From: Persicaria tinctoria
Lineage: Eukaryota > Streptophyta > Magnoliopsida > Caryophyllales > Polygonaceae
Direction of reading: 5' to 3'
DNA length: 64,000 nucleotides
Assembly: GCA_037127255.1 (NCBI GenBank)
Contig: JBANSL010000018.1
Span: 16,713,175 to 16,777,174 of the forward strand
Under the pieces are notes generated by a model. It was not told the DNA's origin. It made no database searches and was given only the letters and a program-made list of their open reading frames with translations. The position numbers and the translations under genes were made by a program. The stretch's first letter is position 1, and the number at the start of each line of letters is the position of its first letter. Positions 22,177-34,041 of this stretch are shown in pieces.

Positions 22177-23416
22177 ATGGTCGACGACACCCGTTCGAAG
22201 GCCCTAGAGACACAGTTCACCGAGTTCAGAGACGACATGAAGGCATTCGCTGCATCGACACAACAATCCATTTCCGATTCGCAATCACAGAGAGACGAGC
22301 AAACAAGGCTGATCGAGCAACAGGCTAAGCAGCTAGAAGAATTCAAGAGGTTTACAGAAGCGCAATTGGCTCAATTGACGGAGCTAATTCGGAATCCGCC
22401 ATTGAAGGACAAGAATCAAGAAGGTGCGGATTCAGGCGGACAAAATCCATCAAGACAGGAACAACAACAACACTCGCTGATGGGATCAGGCCCGCCAGAG
22501 CGGGAAATTCACAATCGCCATTACCCGCCAAGCGGAGGAGTGCAAATTGGATCAAGCTCTACTTCCAATTGGACTAGTGACAGTATGAGGAGCAATCGAT
22601 TGCCCAAACTGGACTTTCCCAGTTTTGATGGCAAGAAACCACGCAGCTGGATCAGGAAGGCGGAGAAATTTTTTTCAATCCTTATGATTCCAGAAATTCA
22701 GAAAGTCAAAATAGCTGCAATGTATTTGAATGATCGAGCAGATATTTGGCTCCAAAGGTACCTGATTCACAAGCCTCGTGCAAGATGGGGCAAGATTTGG
22801 AGAACGTCGCGAATTGGAGATTGTGGCCGAATTCAACAAACTGGAGCAATCGGAGGATCTGGAGGAGTATGTGGAGAAATTCGAGGATCTCAGGGCAGGT
22901 ATGCTGTCTTTCAACCCGCATTTGACCGAATCTTATTTCGTCTCCAGTTTCATTAGTGGATTAAGACCAGAAATCAGATCTTTGGTGCAATTGGGTTGCC
23001 CGACGACCATGTCCATGGTTTTTGAGCAGGCAAGGCTGCATTTTAGGTCAGTTCAGGCACTGGTGAGGCTGACTAAAGGAACAGGCAGGTTTGGGACGAC
23101 GAGTGGTTAAGCTCCTAAACAGTTGGGGGGACGTGATTCCTTCCCTAAACATGATCCAAAGGAAGCTCCTGTTCCATTTAAGACAATTACAAACCAAATG
23201 TCTGAACTGAGTCTCAAGAAAACTCAAGATATGAAGAAAGGACTTTGTTTCAAGTGTGGGGATAAGTACTTTTATGGCCATAAATGCAAGACTCAGACTC
23301 TGCATAGCTTGATTGCTCAAGAAGTAGAAGATGAGAATGCAGAAGTGATGTTACCTCCAGATTGGACTGAAGATGATGGGGAGGTGCCTGAAATTTTTGT
23401 TCACGCCTTGACATGA
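22177..23416 (+). pseudogene. Gypsy gag with zinc knuckle, broken
   Basis: From the ATG at 22177 the product has a coiled-coil-like N terminus (QQAKQLEEFKRFTEAQLAQL), then LPKLDFPSFDGKKPRSWIRKAEKFF, the start of the retrotransposon capsid domain. A frameshift lies near 22775-22800. In the next frame come EFNKLEQSEDLEEYVEKFEDL and YFVSSFISGLRPEIR. A stop at 23108 interrupts, followed by a CCHC knuckle CFKCGDKYFYGHKC near 23250 and a TGA at 23414. Gag would form the virus-like particle and bind element RNA; this copy cannot yield it in one piece. Confidence 0.88.
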
Positions 23417-26305
23417 GGTGAATCTGGCACCACAATTAGAGTAAAAGGTTCCATAATGGGAAAGGAGGTGACTATACTGATTGATAGTGGAGCCACCCAC
23501 AGCTTCTTAGACATTAGCCTTGCCAAAGCTGTTGGTTTTGAGATTTGCAAAACAGGCCTGATGGTAGTTAACACCTTGGCAGGGAAGATGATGAGTGATC
23601 GTGTTTGCAAAGGATGTGAATGGGAAATGCAAGGTAGTTGGTATGTCTATGATATCAGACTTCTCAACATGGCAGTGAGTGAAATGATCTTAGGGGCTGA
23701 CTCGCTTGCAAAGTTCAACCCTGTGCTATTTGATTTCCTAGCAGTCCAGATCTCATTTCTTAAAAATGGGAAGAAAGTGGTGATAAAAGGGATTAGAGAA
23801 GAATTAGAATCATTTGAGGCCAGCATTAGAATGCTTTCAGGAAAAGAATTGTGCAACATGGTGGGCTTTGAGAGTCAGGTATGGATTGCACAGGTATCAC
23901 AAGCATTACAGGTTGGTGGAGTATCTGCAGCAAATGAGGAGTGTCATCTTAGCATTGAGAAGGTGTTAGCAAACTTTGCTGATGTGTTTGCTGAACCTAA
24001 GGATCTCCCTCCTATAAGAGGACATGAGCACTCCATTTCTCTTAAAGAGGGTACCCTTCCTCTTGCCAGCAGGCCATATAGGTATGCTTATTTTCCAAAA
24101 GCTGAAATAGAAAAGCAAGTTGCAGACATGTTGAAAACTGGGGTGGTCCAACCCAGCAGTCACAGTCCATTTGCAGCCCCTGTGTTGTTAGTTAGAAAGA
24201 AGGATGTGAGCTGGAAAATGTGCATTGACTATAGGAGATTAAATGATTCAACAATTAAGGATAAATTTCCTATTCCCCACATTGAGGATTTGTTGGATGA
24301 ATTGAGGGGAGCCTCTATTTTCTCTAAATTGGATCTCAGGTCTGGGTATCACCAAGTGAGAATGATGCACAAAGATGTTGAGAAAACAACATTTAGGACC
24401 CACCATGGTCATTATGAGTTCAAAGTAATGCCATTTGGCCTTACAAATGCCCCATCAACTTTCCAAAGCCTTGTGAATGCAGTTTTCAGTGATGTTTTGA
24501 GGAAATTTATCCTGGTGTTTTTTAATGACATATTGGTATATAGCAGTTCATTGGAGCAACACTTGCATCATCTGAATACTGTGTTGCTAACCTTCAAGAA
24601 ACATCAGTTATCCGCAAAGAGATCCAAGTGTGAATTTGGACAACCTCAGGTGGAATACCTTGGGCATATTATCTCTGGTGAAGGTGTAGCCACTGATCCA
24701 AAAAAGATTGAAGCTATTGTACAATGGCCTGTTCCAGTTTCATTGAAATCCTTGAGAGGATTCTTGGGTTTGTTTGGGTATTACATAAGGTTTATCAGGG
24801 GATATGGATATGTAGCTAAGCCACTCACTGATTTACTTAAGAGAGATGCTATCTCTTGGTCTAGAATAGCATAGAAAGCTTTTGTAGATCTCAAAACACT
24901 CTTGACATCCCCTCCTGTGCTGGGTATGCCTGATTTCTCCAAGTAATTTGTGGTTGAAACTAATGCTTGTGACATGGGTATTGGTGTTGTACTGATTCAG
25001 GAAAATAAGCCTTTAGCTTTTCTTAGCCAAGCTCTACATGGCAAGTCATTGCTACTCTCCACCTATGAGAAGGAATTATTAGCAATCTTGCTAGCTGTGG
25101 ATAAATGGAGACATTATCTAGAGCCTCACACCTTTGTTATTCGAACAGATCACCAACCACTAAAGCATTTGCTAGACCAAAAGTTGACCACACATTTGCA
25201 AAGGAAAGCTATGAGAAAGCTTTTGGGGCTGAGTTATTCTATTGCATATAAGAAAGGATGTGACAACAAAGTAGCAGACGCCTTGTCCAGAAGGGATGAA
25301 GGGCTCACTGGGGCCTGTAATGCCGTGTCAGTGGTCCAGCCCACATGGGTTATTGAGGTCATTGAAAGCTATGTAGGGGACCACAATGTGCAATAATTGT
25401 TAGTGGTTGCAGTGGCGGATTCTAGTGGTAAATATTCAGTGAGCAAGGGTGTCCTGAAGATGGATCACAGGGTGTACATTGGAGCCGCTACTAATCTTAA
25501 ATTTAAGCTTTTAAAAGCACTACATGAAGAACCACTGGGAGGGCATTCAGGAGTGCAAGGCACTTATCAGAGGGTCAAAATTTTCTTTTTTTGGCCTAAC
25601 CTCAAGAAAGACATTGTGGATTTTGTCCTTTCTTGTGAAGTTTGCCAGAAAAGCAAGCCTGAGATTGTTGCTTCACCGGGCCTGCTACAACCTCTCCCTA
25701 TTCCTAGCACTCCTTGGTCACACATCTCTATGGACTTCATAGAATCTTTACCCAATAGTCAAGGGAAGGACTCCATCCTAGTGGTGGTGGATCGCTTGAC
25801 TAAGTATGCACATTTTATTGGCTTGTGTCACCCTTTTTCTGCTCAGAAAGTTGCATCAGTTTTCATGGACAATGTCTACAAACTGCATGGGTTACCCGAG
25901 AGTATAGTCTCAGATCGTGACAAGATATTCCTCAACACTTTTTGGCAACATATGTTCAAGGGATTGGGCACTGCCTTACACATGAGTACAGTATACCATC
26001 CACAATCCGCTGGCCAGACTGAAAGGGTAAACAGGTGTTTGGAGACCTTTCTTCGATGTATGTGCTCAGATCATCCCAAACAATGGCACAACTGGTTATT
26101 TTTGGCTGAGTTTTGGTATAATACCAACTACCACTCATCTCTGAAGACAAGCCCTTACCAAGCCTTGTATGGACACCCTCCACCAGCACTTGGGCTCAGC
26201 TCTTTTCTGGGCATTCATAGGGATATACTTCAGAGTGGTTCCAAGAACGCCAGCATATGCTCAATCGGATCAAATTTCATCTCCATCAAGCCCAGGCAAA
26301 AATGA
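23417..26305 (+). pseudogene. Gypsy pol: protease, RT, RNase H, integrase, broken
   Basis: The protease has DSGATHSF near 23483. RT shows MCIDYRRLNDSTIKDKFPIP near 24220, MPFGLTNAPSTFQ near 24430, and a catalytic box reading FFND near 24518, where the first Asp is changed to Asn (24524-24526). A TAG at 24872 and a TAA at 24943 follow. RNase H begins ETNACD, again Asn in place of a catalytic Asp (24962). A TAA at 25394 precedes integrase, whose zinc-binding HSGVQGT...CEVCQKSK part and DD35E residues (MDFIESL, SDRDKIF, QTERVNR) are recognisable. Several stops plus two catalytic changes show an inactive copy. Confidence 0.92.
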
Positions 26306-26722
26306 AGTTGTTTGCTGACTAGCACCGTTCAGATAGGGAGTTTAAGGTTGGTGACCAAGTATTCTTGAAGCTCCAACCGTACCGACAGTCATCAGTTGAT
26401 GTAAGGACAAATCTCAAGCTCTGTGCTAAGTTTTATGGGCCCTTCAAGGTCCTTGCTCGAGTGGGATCGGTTGCTTACAAGCTAGACTTGCCACCATCGG
26501 CTGCAATCCACCCTGTGTTTCATGTCTCACAGTTGAAGCTCAAGGTTGAGAGGTAACATACAGTGACCCCCTCCCTCCCAGCTACTAATGCTGAGGATGA
26601 CATTGTGTGCGCCCCTGAAGCCATTATGGATAGCAGAGTCACATACCTAAGCAATGGAGAACCAGTTACAGAATGGCTTATCAAGTGGAGCAATTTAGAC
26701 GAGGATGATGCTACCTGGGAGC
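26306..26722 (+). pseudogene. Gypsy integrase C terminus and chromodomain, split by the Athila insertion
   Basis: The frame is shifted relative to pol. [34 protein letters not shown] and [11 protein letters not shown] are the usual GPY/F module. After a stop at 26554, YLSNGEPVTEWLIKWSNLDEDDATWE is a chromodomain. It is cut at 26722 by the nested element; the remaining roughly 18 codons of the domain and its stop resume at 33717. Chromodomains direct such elements to heterochromatin marks. Confidence 0.88.
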
Positions 26723-28077
26723 TGATGACATCTAATTTAGTCATATTTTAGGGTTGCATTTGCATATTAGTTTAGAACATTTTCATGCATATTTATCATA
26801 TTTTATACTTTATTTATTTCATTTTGCATTTTCGGAGTCTACACCGAGTTGTTATTTATTTCAGGCATTTTGGGACTAATATTGAGGAAATTAAAGAGTC
26901 AATACGGAGGAGTGAGAATGATCGGATCGAACCTTGAAAGCTAAAGTGCGGAAACGGTCAGAGTAGGAAATTGGGCGGTGATCTGCAATTATAATTAGAT
27001 GCTGGGTTGAATTTTAATTCTCAAATTGCGTGGGATGAATTGTAATTTTATCAAATTTATAATATATATACTCGTGTGAAAGAACACAGAAAGGGGCTTC
27101 TTCTTTTTTGGCATTTGAACGCCGCCAGCCTAGGCTTCGGCCGATTGGTTTTGTTTAGTTTCAGTTCAGGTTTTAGTTTAGTTTCGTTTCCTTTGTTTTC
27201 GATATTGCACTTTGGATTGAAGATTTCTGGTTTGCATATTATTTTAAGCATGTCTTTAATTTATTCTATTGTTTTCTATATTATGTTTAGATAAATTTTC
27301 CGTTCTAGGGTTAGGGTGAACCCGACAATGTTGCGAATTGTTTGATTTCGATATTTGCTTTGAACTTAGTCTGAACTTTATGAATTGATTTGATCCTAGT
27401 TGCTTAACCTAATTGATGTCAATCGATTAGAATCCTTTTTAGATTCAAGATGCTACCGCTGTGAATTAAAATTGGATAAATAGATGAAATTCATGAACCC
27501 GAAAGGAGGATTGGTTTCATTGGAACCCTAGGATTAAACTTGAGAAGTTAACAATTGTTATTGTGACATTTAAACAATTGTTGAGGACTCTTGAGGATTA
27601 ATAAATTATCATAGATTCTTAGGTGTGAATCGGTTAGGCGGAACGCGACAGCGAAAGTTTAATTGATTTTCTTCTAAGGTCTATAAAGAGCTTAAATGGT
27701 CTAGATTTGGTTAATTTATACACAATTACTACAACATGCGACAGCTGAGTAGTTATGACTTTAGATAATTTACCTTCAATTTGACATATTAAGAAGACGA
27801 AGTTCGAGTGAATATCGGATTGAATTCTTTGTGGCATTGTCGTGGGAATCTTTAACCCTAGAATTATTTCTCTTATATATTTTCTTCTTAATCTTTGCTT
27901 GTTTTCTAGGTTTAGTTGAAAATCAAATCTCTCCCATTTGGCTTAGCTTATTCGTTCTAGATAACGATTGATACATATATAATCCCCGTGATCGATATCC
28001 GTATACTGCAATTGATCTCGTATTCTTGCGAGGTTGGTTCAGGCTACACTATTCTTGTGTTGGTTTAGACCACATCA
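26723..28077 (+). repeat. 5' LTR of the Athila-like element
   Basis: It is 1355 bp with TG...CA ends and is nearly identical to the copy at 32362-33716. It contains no gene. Confidence 0.96.
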
Positions 28078-28082
28078 AGTTT

Positions 28083-28100
28083 TGGCGCCGTTGCCGGGGA
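28083..28100 (+). promoter_or_regulatory. Primer-binding site of the Athila-like element
   Basis: TGGCGCCGTTGCCGGGGA starts five bases after the LTR. This is the conserved primer-binding sequence of Athila-type elements, usually assigned to tRNA-Asp. Confidence 0.88.
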
Positions 28101-28204
28101 TTATTGATAGTATTGGTTGTTTCTATAAACTAGTTTGCTAAGTCTTTCTTTTGCTTTTGATTTTTTTTCTTTATTTTTGTGATTTCAGGTGTGTTCTTGT
28201 AGAG

Positions 28205-29105
28205 ATGAATTGCATTCCTTATTGTGATGTTTTTTCATCGTCTGGTCATGCCACTTTGGAAAATAAATTCTCGACATATAGGACTCATGCGCATTGCGAG
28301 TTTTGTGGGGGGTTTTGGCCATATGATCTCTGAATGCCCGGTGTTGTGGGCCCCCATCTATGAGGATGTTGATGATATGTATCGGTGGTGCAATTTTGAT
28401 GAGTATCATGAGAGTAATCACTCTAATGAAAGGGCTCCGATAGGATTTCAATTTCGACCTCCACAACCTCCTCCCGAGCAAAGACCTTATTCACACCTAT
28501 CAACGGAGGAGCTACTCGCTAAGTTTGCGGCAATTGAAGCTCAAATTGCTCAACTTACCATGAATGCTCAAACTGTTCCAAAGAGCCTCCCGAGCCAAAC
28601 AGATGTTAGTGACAATGACAATTGCACTGTCGTGTCTATTGAGATTGAGGAACGTCTGGAAGAGCATATACATGAGTCTAAGGTGCATGAGATTGATGAT
28701 CCTAGGGAGGAGGAATTCAAAAAAGAACCCAGAATGGTTGTTTCCCGAGTATACATGTCACCATCGCTATTTTCTGAAGCGATGGTTCAAGAGAATGTTA
28801 AGGAACAATTCGGGGCGTTCGCTGGACTACTCTCCAAGTGGCATATAGATGACCCTTCAAAGGAAGTTCTCGTTGACATACCGCCATACACCAAATACCA
28901 AGAGGAAGTCTTTCTATTTGAAGATGGTGGTAACGGTGAACACACAAAGGGACAAAATGCTAAGGAGAAGAGCACATGTTTCGGGAGCTTGAGCTTCAAT
29001 GGATCCCGATTATATCTCTCCGAAAAGACTTTACTAGATGGGTGGATCGAGCCATGGACCATCCATTCGGGAAGGTTCAAACGTTTTCGAGTCAACCCCA
29101 GGTAA
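28205..29105 (+). pseudogene. Athila-like gag-type protein, frameshifted inside the zinc knuckle
   Basis: The frame from the ATG at 28205 reads MNCIPYCDVFSSSGHATLENK and reaches the first two cysteines of a CCHC knuckle (CEFCGG). The knuckle then continues one frame over as GHMISECP, because a run of six G near 28305 appears to hold one base too many. The second frame stays open to the stop at 29103, with an acidic middle (EIEERLEEHIHESKV) and a C-terminal NGSRLYLSEKTLLDGWIEPWT. There is no protease motif. The role is presumably RNA binding in particles built by a partner element. A sequencing or assembly error in the G run is the main alternative. Confidence 0.75.
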
Positions 29106-32100
29106 GTTCTCCTTTTATTTTATTTAGTTAAGATTGTTTGTTATTTAAAAAAAAAAACACGGAATCTCCCATATCACTCATTCTCAGGGAGATGGTGAGC
29201 GGGCGTGCACATTAGGCGCGCGCCCGCGTGGATCTACTTAAAAAGGAAAAAAAAATTGAGGGCTCCCGTCCCCTCTTCCTCTCTCCTTGAAGACCCTCAC
29301 CGGTTTCCTCTCTCTCTCTCTCGTTTCTCACCTCATCACCTCCCCTCCGATGCCCACCACCATATCTCCGGCGATCCACCACCATCTCCGTCTTCTTCTT
29401 TCTCCCGCTGGAACCCTAAACTCCTGTCTCCCCTCCGATGCCCACACCAGATCTCCTCTCCCTCCTTCAGCGCCACCCTCGTCGCATGCATCTCGCCAGC
29501 GACATCACCGACCTCCTTCGCTGCTCCTCTCCCCTTTCCGCTTGCCACTAGCAGGCTCCTCATTCTCCTTGATTCACGCTCTCCGCCTCTGTTCACCTCT
29601 ACCGCCAGCAGTCACCTCGCCTCCGCCCGAAGCTACTGTACTAAGCCCTCTCCGTCCGATTGATCTCGACCCTTGCTGCTGCTGCCATTACCCCAAACCC
29701 TATCTCAGAATCCCCTAATGTTCAACCCAATGGTAAGTGCAGGTAACCTTCCTCTTCACCCTATTGTTTAGAATTTTATAGGTTGAATGTAAAGGTGAAT
29801 TGAGTGGAACAATGTGATTAGGGTTATTTATTTTGCTGTGCTCGATTTAGTCTGATGCTATTGGTCTTGGGGTTGCAATGTTTGCGAAAATATCATCGAG
29901 CAATATGTCCATTCACATGTTCAGATTTAGTTGTATGATTGTTTTGTTGTGAATGTGATCCATCTAATTTTGTGACTTGCAAAGCTTGGATGAGATTTGG
30001 GTTGCTATGTTTTTTATTATTGATTATATGTTGCTGAATTTTTGGGACTTAGAATGGATAAAGTACTCCCTGTAGCTGATCGGTTTATCCTTGTCATGTC
30101 TAAAATCAGCTGAGTTAGTTTTTAGTCTCATGCTTCTAGGAAATTTTGGATCAAATTTATAGGTGGATTTGACTGATTTTGGTTGCTAAAATTGATCACT
30201 TTAGTTTTCGAAATTTAGTCTTTTATTACACCTATTTATTGGAAATGTTGGTAGCTGGATTGAATTCTTGTCATGCTTGTTCTCTTGGGATTAAATTGTG
30301 CTTATGCTTGTTTTCTTCCCGCTTGTCTCGTGCTCCCTGTTTCCATTATCTTACTTTGCAATTAATGGATGAGAATGAGCATCAAGTATGATTTCTGGTT
30401 AGTTGGTAGTTGTTGATTTTCATACTTGGATGATATTTTATGCTTGGATGTTGGACTGCGCTATTTGGTAGTGTGTTTTCTTTGTTTTGTGTCTTGGCTA
30501 GGCTCAACCGCAAAAGAGATGACACCTACACTGTTGTTCCAAGCTCCAAGAAAGTTTACATGTGCAAATTGCATCCAAGCTCTCTGTTGGACTGTCTGTT
30601 GCTGCTGAATGTCTGATGTAAACTGCTGGGGGTAATTTCTGAACTCTTTATTGTGTTAGTGCTTAGGAATACTCACTCTTTTGGTTGAATTCTACATTCT
30701 CGATATTCCTTTGCTAGCTTGCTTTGGATCTTGTTGTTGTCTTGCCTTGTGGTTTGGTGTGCTTGTTTTGGGCAGGTATATTTTTCTTCGAAGCTTTAGA
30801 GAGTTGCTATTGCATGTTCTGCCCATAGCTGTCATGGAATTTCTAAGCTAATTTGAAGAATTGCTCCCTCCTAAGATAATTTTCAGAATTTTCCTCGAGT
30901 GTGCCTGAATGCCTGATTCTTTAGTGAGTTTCCTCTTCCCTTACTCTTTCTTTTTCTCTACTTTGAGAACAAAGCAGATTTTAAGCATGGGGTGGGGGTA
31001 ACTCACTTGAAATTCACATGTAGCTCATGTGTAACTCCATTTTTGCATATAATTTTTTTCAATTTTTTTCTTTTTCATGTGCATTTCATGCATTGCATTT
31101 TCATTTGCATATAGATGGCTTGAGATGAACCCTTGTAATAAAAATCCCTTGCTCTTCTTGAAGAACATGTCATTTCCTTGATTGATTTTGGTTGATGATA
31201 TCCTCTAAGGCATGTTAAAAAGCTTGTGATGATTTGGATTATTGGGTTTATGCTATAATTCTTTCAAAACTAATCATCTTGAGACTAGTTGAGATTGAGA
31301 TTCTGAGACAAAAGCATGTGAGCTTCTGAACCTAGGACTCACATCCATGAGTCCTCTTTTCTTTTGTGTGTGAATTGCTCATCTTGACTGCTTTATCTTC
31401 AAAGCTTGCATTAGAACCTGTCGAGGTTACATATATAACTTGTGTGCATTGCATAAACATGATTGAGGCAATTTTTGTTAGCCTATTATTCCCTTCCTAC
31501 CCATGAATATATCCTTTGCTTAAAGCCCATCGAGCCTAATTGCCTATTCCTTTTTAGCTCTACGAGATTATCCTTAAGCCTATTTTAGCCTCATTTACCC
31601 ATCCGGGAATTAGGATAAAATAGATTTATCCATAGTTTTGTGGACAAGAAGAAATTTGTGCTTTAAGTGATTATGTATTTGAGTGAGGGGTAGGGTGCTT
31701 AAATTGTAAGTTTCTTGTGATGAAGAAATAAAAAAATGAAAAAGAAAAGAGACAATAGAAAAGATGGAAAAAAAAAAAGTGAATAAAATTCTTCATCACT
31801 TGAGAAATGTTTGTGAAAAGGGAATGGGTTTTCAAAGTTGTGAGTTCTGAGCTGATTTGATTATGTGATATGGTTGTTGTGAGAAATTTGGTATGCTTGT
31901 GGGAAAGAAGTTCAAATTGTGGTTGAAGTCTATGAAGTAGTCTCCTATTTCCCGGGTTTAGCACCACATGGCTAAAGAATCCATACCTTTTGTTTCTTAC
32001 CTTGGCCCCATTACAACCCATGAAAAGACCTCATGATTTATGTTTTTGTGCATAGTATAAGTGATGGAGAATAAGGACGCTGATGCAAGCCTATGGTAGA

Positions 32101-32361
32101 TGAGTTTTCATGATTTGAGCCTGAGCGATATTGATACCATAAACACAAGAGTGAGAGCGTTCCACAAAAATTATCCTATGCGAGGTCTTGGAATTGATGT
32201 CTTGACTTGTCTCTTGTATGGTTTGCTTGTTCTTGTTTTGAACCCAATGTCTTGATCTAAGTGAGAAAATGCATAGCTTGGATAGAAATCGAAATCTTTC
32301 TTGTGAGATATTTACACTTGTTCTTGCTTGAGGACAAGCAAGGTTCAAGCATGGGGTGATT
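29106..32361 (+). other. Long non-coding interior of the Athila-like element
   Basis: About 3.2 kb separate the gag stop from the 3' LTR. At 29200-29740 there is a GC-rich, CT-repeat-rich segment with short frames (Pro/Ser-rich), quite unlike its AT-rich surroundings. The rest is T-rich and has no protein domain that I recognise. The end carries GAGGACAAGCAAGGTTCAAG and a CATGGGG purine tract next to the LTR. Confidence 0.7.
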
Positions 32362-33716
32362 TGATGACATCTAATTTAGTCATATTTTAGGGTTGCATTT
32401 GCATATTAGTTTAGAACATTTTCATGCATATTTATCATATTTTATACTTTATTTATTTCATTTTGCATTTTCGGAGTCTACACCGAGTTGTTATTTATTT
32501 CAGGCATTTTGGGACTAATATTGAGGAAATTAAAGAGTCAATACGGAGGAGTGAGAATGATCGGATCGAACCTTGAAAGCTAAAGTGCGGAAACGGTCAG
32601 AGTAGGAAATTGGGCGGTGATCTGCAATTATAATTAGATGCTGGGTTGAATTTTAATTCTCAAATTGCGTGGGATGAATTGTAATTTTATCAAATTTATA
32701 ATATATATACTCGTGTGAAAGAACACAGAAAGGGGCTTCTTCTTTTTTGGCATTTGAACGCCGCCAGCCTAGGCTTCGGCCGATTGGTTTTGTTTAGTTT
32801 CAGTTCAGGTTTTAGTTTAGTTTCGTTTCCTTTGTTTTCGGTATTGCACTTTGGATTGAAGATTTCTGGTTTGCATATTATTTTAAGCATGTCTTTAATT
32901 TATTCTATTGTTTTCTATATTATGTTTAGATAAATTTTCCGTTCTAGGGTTAGGGTGAACCCGACAATGTTGCGAATTGTTTGATTTCGATATTTGCTTT
33001 GAACTTAGTCTGAACTTTATGAATTGATTTGATCCTAGTTGCTTAACCTAATTGATGTCATTCGATTAGAATCCTTTTTAGATTCAAGATGCTATCGCTG
33101 CGAATTAAAATTGGATAAATAGATGAAATTCATGAACCCGAAAGGATGATTGGTTTCATTGGAACCCTAGGATTAAACTTGAGAAGTTAACAATTGTTAT
33201 TGTGACATTTAAACAATTGTTGAGGACTCTTGAGGATTAATAAATTATCGTAGATTCTTAGGTGTGAATCGGTTAGGCGGAACGCGACAGCGAAAGTTTA
33301 ATTGATTTTCTTCCAAGGTCTATAAAGAGCTTAAAGGGTCTAGATTTGGTTAATTTATACACAATTACTACAACATGCGACAGCTGAGTAGTTATGATTT
33401 TAGATAATTTACCTTCAATTTGACATATTAAGAAGACGAAGTTCGAGTGAATATCGGATTGAATTCTTTGTGGCATTGTCGTGGGAATCTTTAACCCTAG
33501 AATTATTTCTCTTATATATTTTCTTCTTAATCTTTGCTTGTTTTCTAGGTTTAGTTGAAAATCAAATCTCTCCCATTTGGCTTAGCTTATTCGTTCTAGA
33601 TAACGATTGATACATATATAATCCCCGTGATCGATATCCGTATACTGCAATTGATCTCGTATTCTTGCGAGGTTGGTTCAGGCTACACTATTCTTGTGTT
33701 GGTTTAGACCACATCA
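32362..33716 (+). repeat. 3' LTR of the Athila-like element
   Basis: It has the same length (1355 bp) as the 5' LTR. Scattered differences are seen, for example at 33061-33150, which carries four of about nine. Confidence 0.96.
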
Positions 33717-33798
33717 GGAGCACGCAGGCCACATCTTGCATCAGTTTCCAGATTTCCACCCTAAGCCTTGAGTCAAGGCTTTTCAAAGGGGAATGCAA

Positions 33799-34036
33799 TG
33801 TAATGACCCACTCCTAGAGGATGAATAGATCTATGTGTATAAATTGGAGTAAAGGGTTGAATGGTGGAGAATCATAATGAATACAATCCATTCTATTCTC
33901 CAACTCTCTCAACTATCTCTCCTCTCCTCTAACTAACTTTCCCTCCCTCACTCTCCCTCTCATGTTACCCTCCTTTCTGGTTCTATTACACAGCAACACC
34001 CACGCCGATCACCTCTCACAACCTCAAGACACTACA
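33799..34036 (+). repeat. 3' LTR of the gypsy element
   Basis: This is the 238-bp match of 21900-22137. It is preceded by the purine tract AAAGGGGAATGCAA and followed by the CTACC duplication. Confidence 0.95.
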
Positions 34037-34041
34037 CTACC

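Larger units (their letters stand above)
26723..33716 (+). mobile_element. Athila-like non-autonomous LTR element (large, no pol), recently inserted
   Basis: Two 1355-bp LTRs (26723-28077 and 32362-33716) both begin TGATGACATC and end ACCACATCA. The 5-bp duplication GGAGC flanks the element (26718-26722, 33717-33721). The primer-binding site and the 'GAGGACAAGCAAGGTTCAAG' plus CATGGGG tract before the 3' LTR are hallmarks of plant Athila-type gypsy elements. The 4.3-kb interior has a gag-like frame only, with no protease, RT or integrase, so it would depend on a partner. LTRs differ at about nine positions by eye. Confidence 0.95.
21900..34036 (+). mobile_element. Ty3/gypsy chromovirus-type element, disrupted by a nested Athila-like element
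   Basis: The 238-bp LTRs at 21900-22137 and 33799-34036 start TGTAATGACC and end CACTACA. The 5-bp duplication CTACC lies at 21895-21899 and 34037-34041. A tRNA-iMet-type primer-binding site follows the 5' LTR, and a purine tract (CAAAGGGGAATGCAA) precedes the 3' LTR. The order gag-protease-RT-RNase H-integrase-chromodomain marks a chromovirus. Short LTRs and about 5.1 kb total without the nested element fit the Reina-like group. The LTRs differ at about 6 of 238 positions. Confidence 0.95.
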
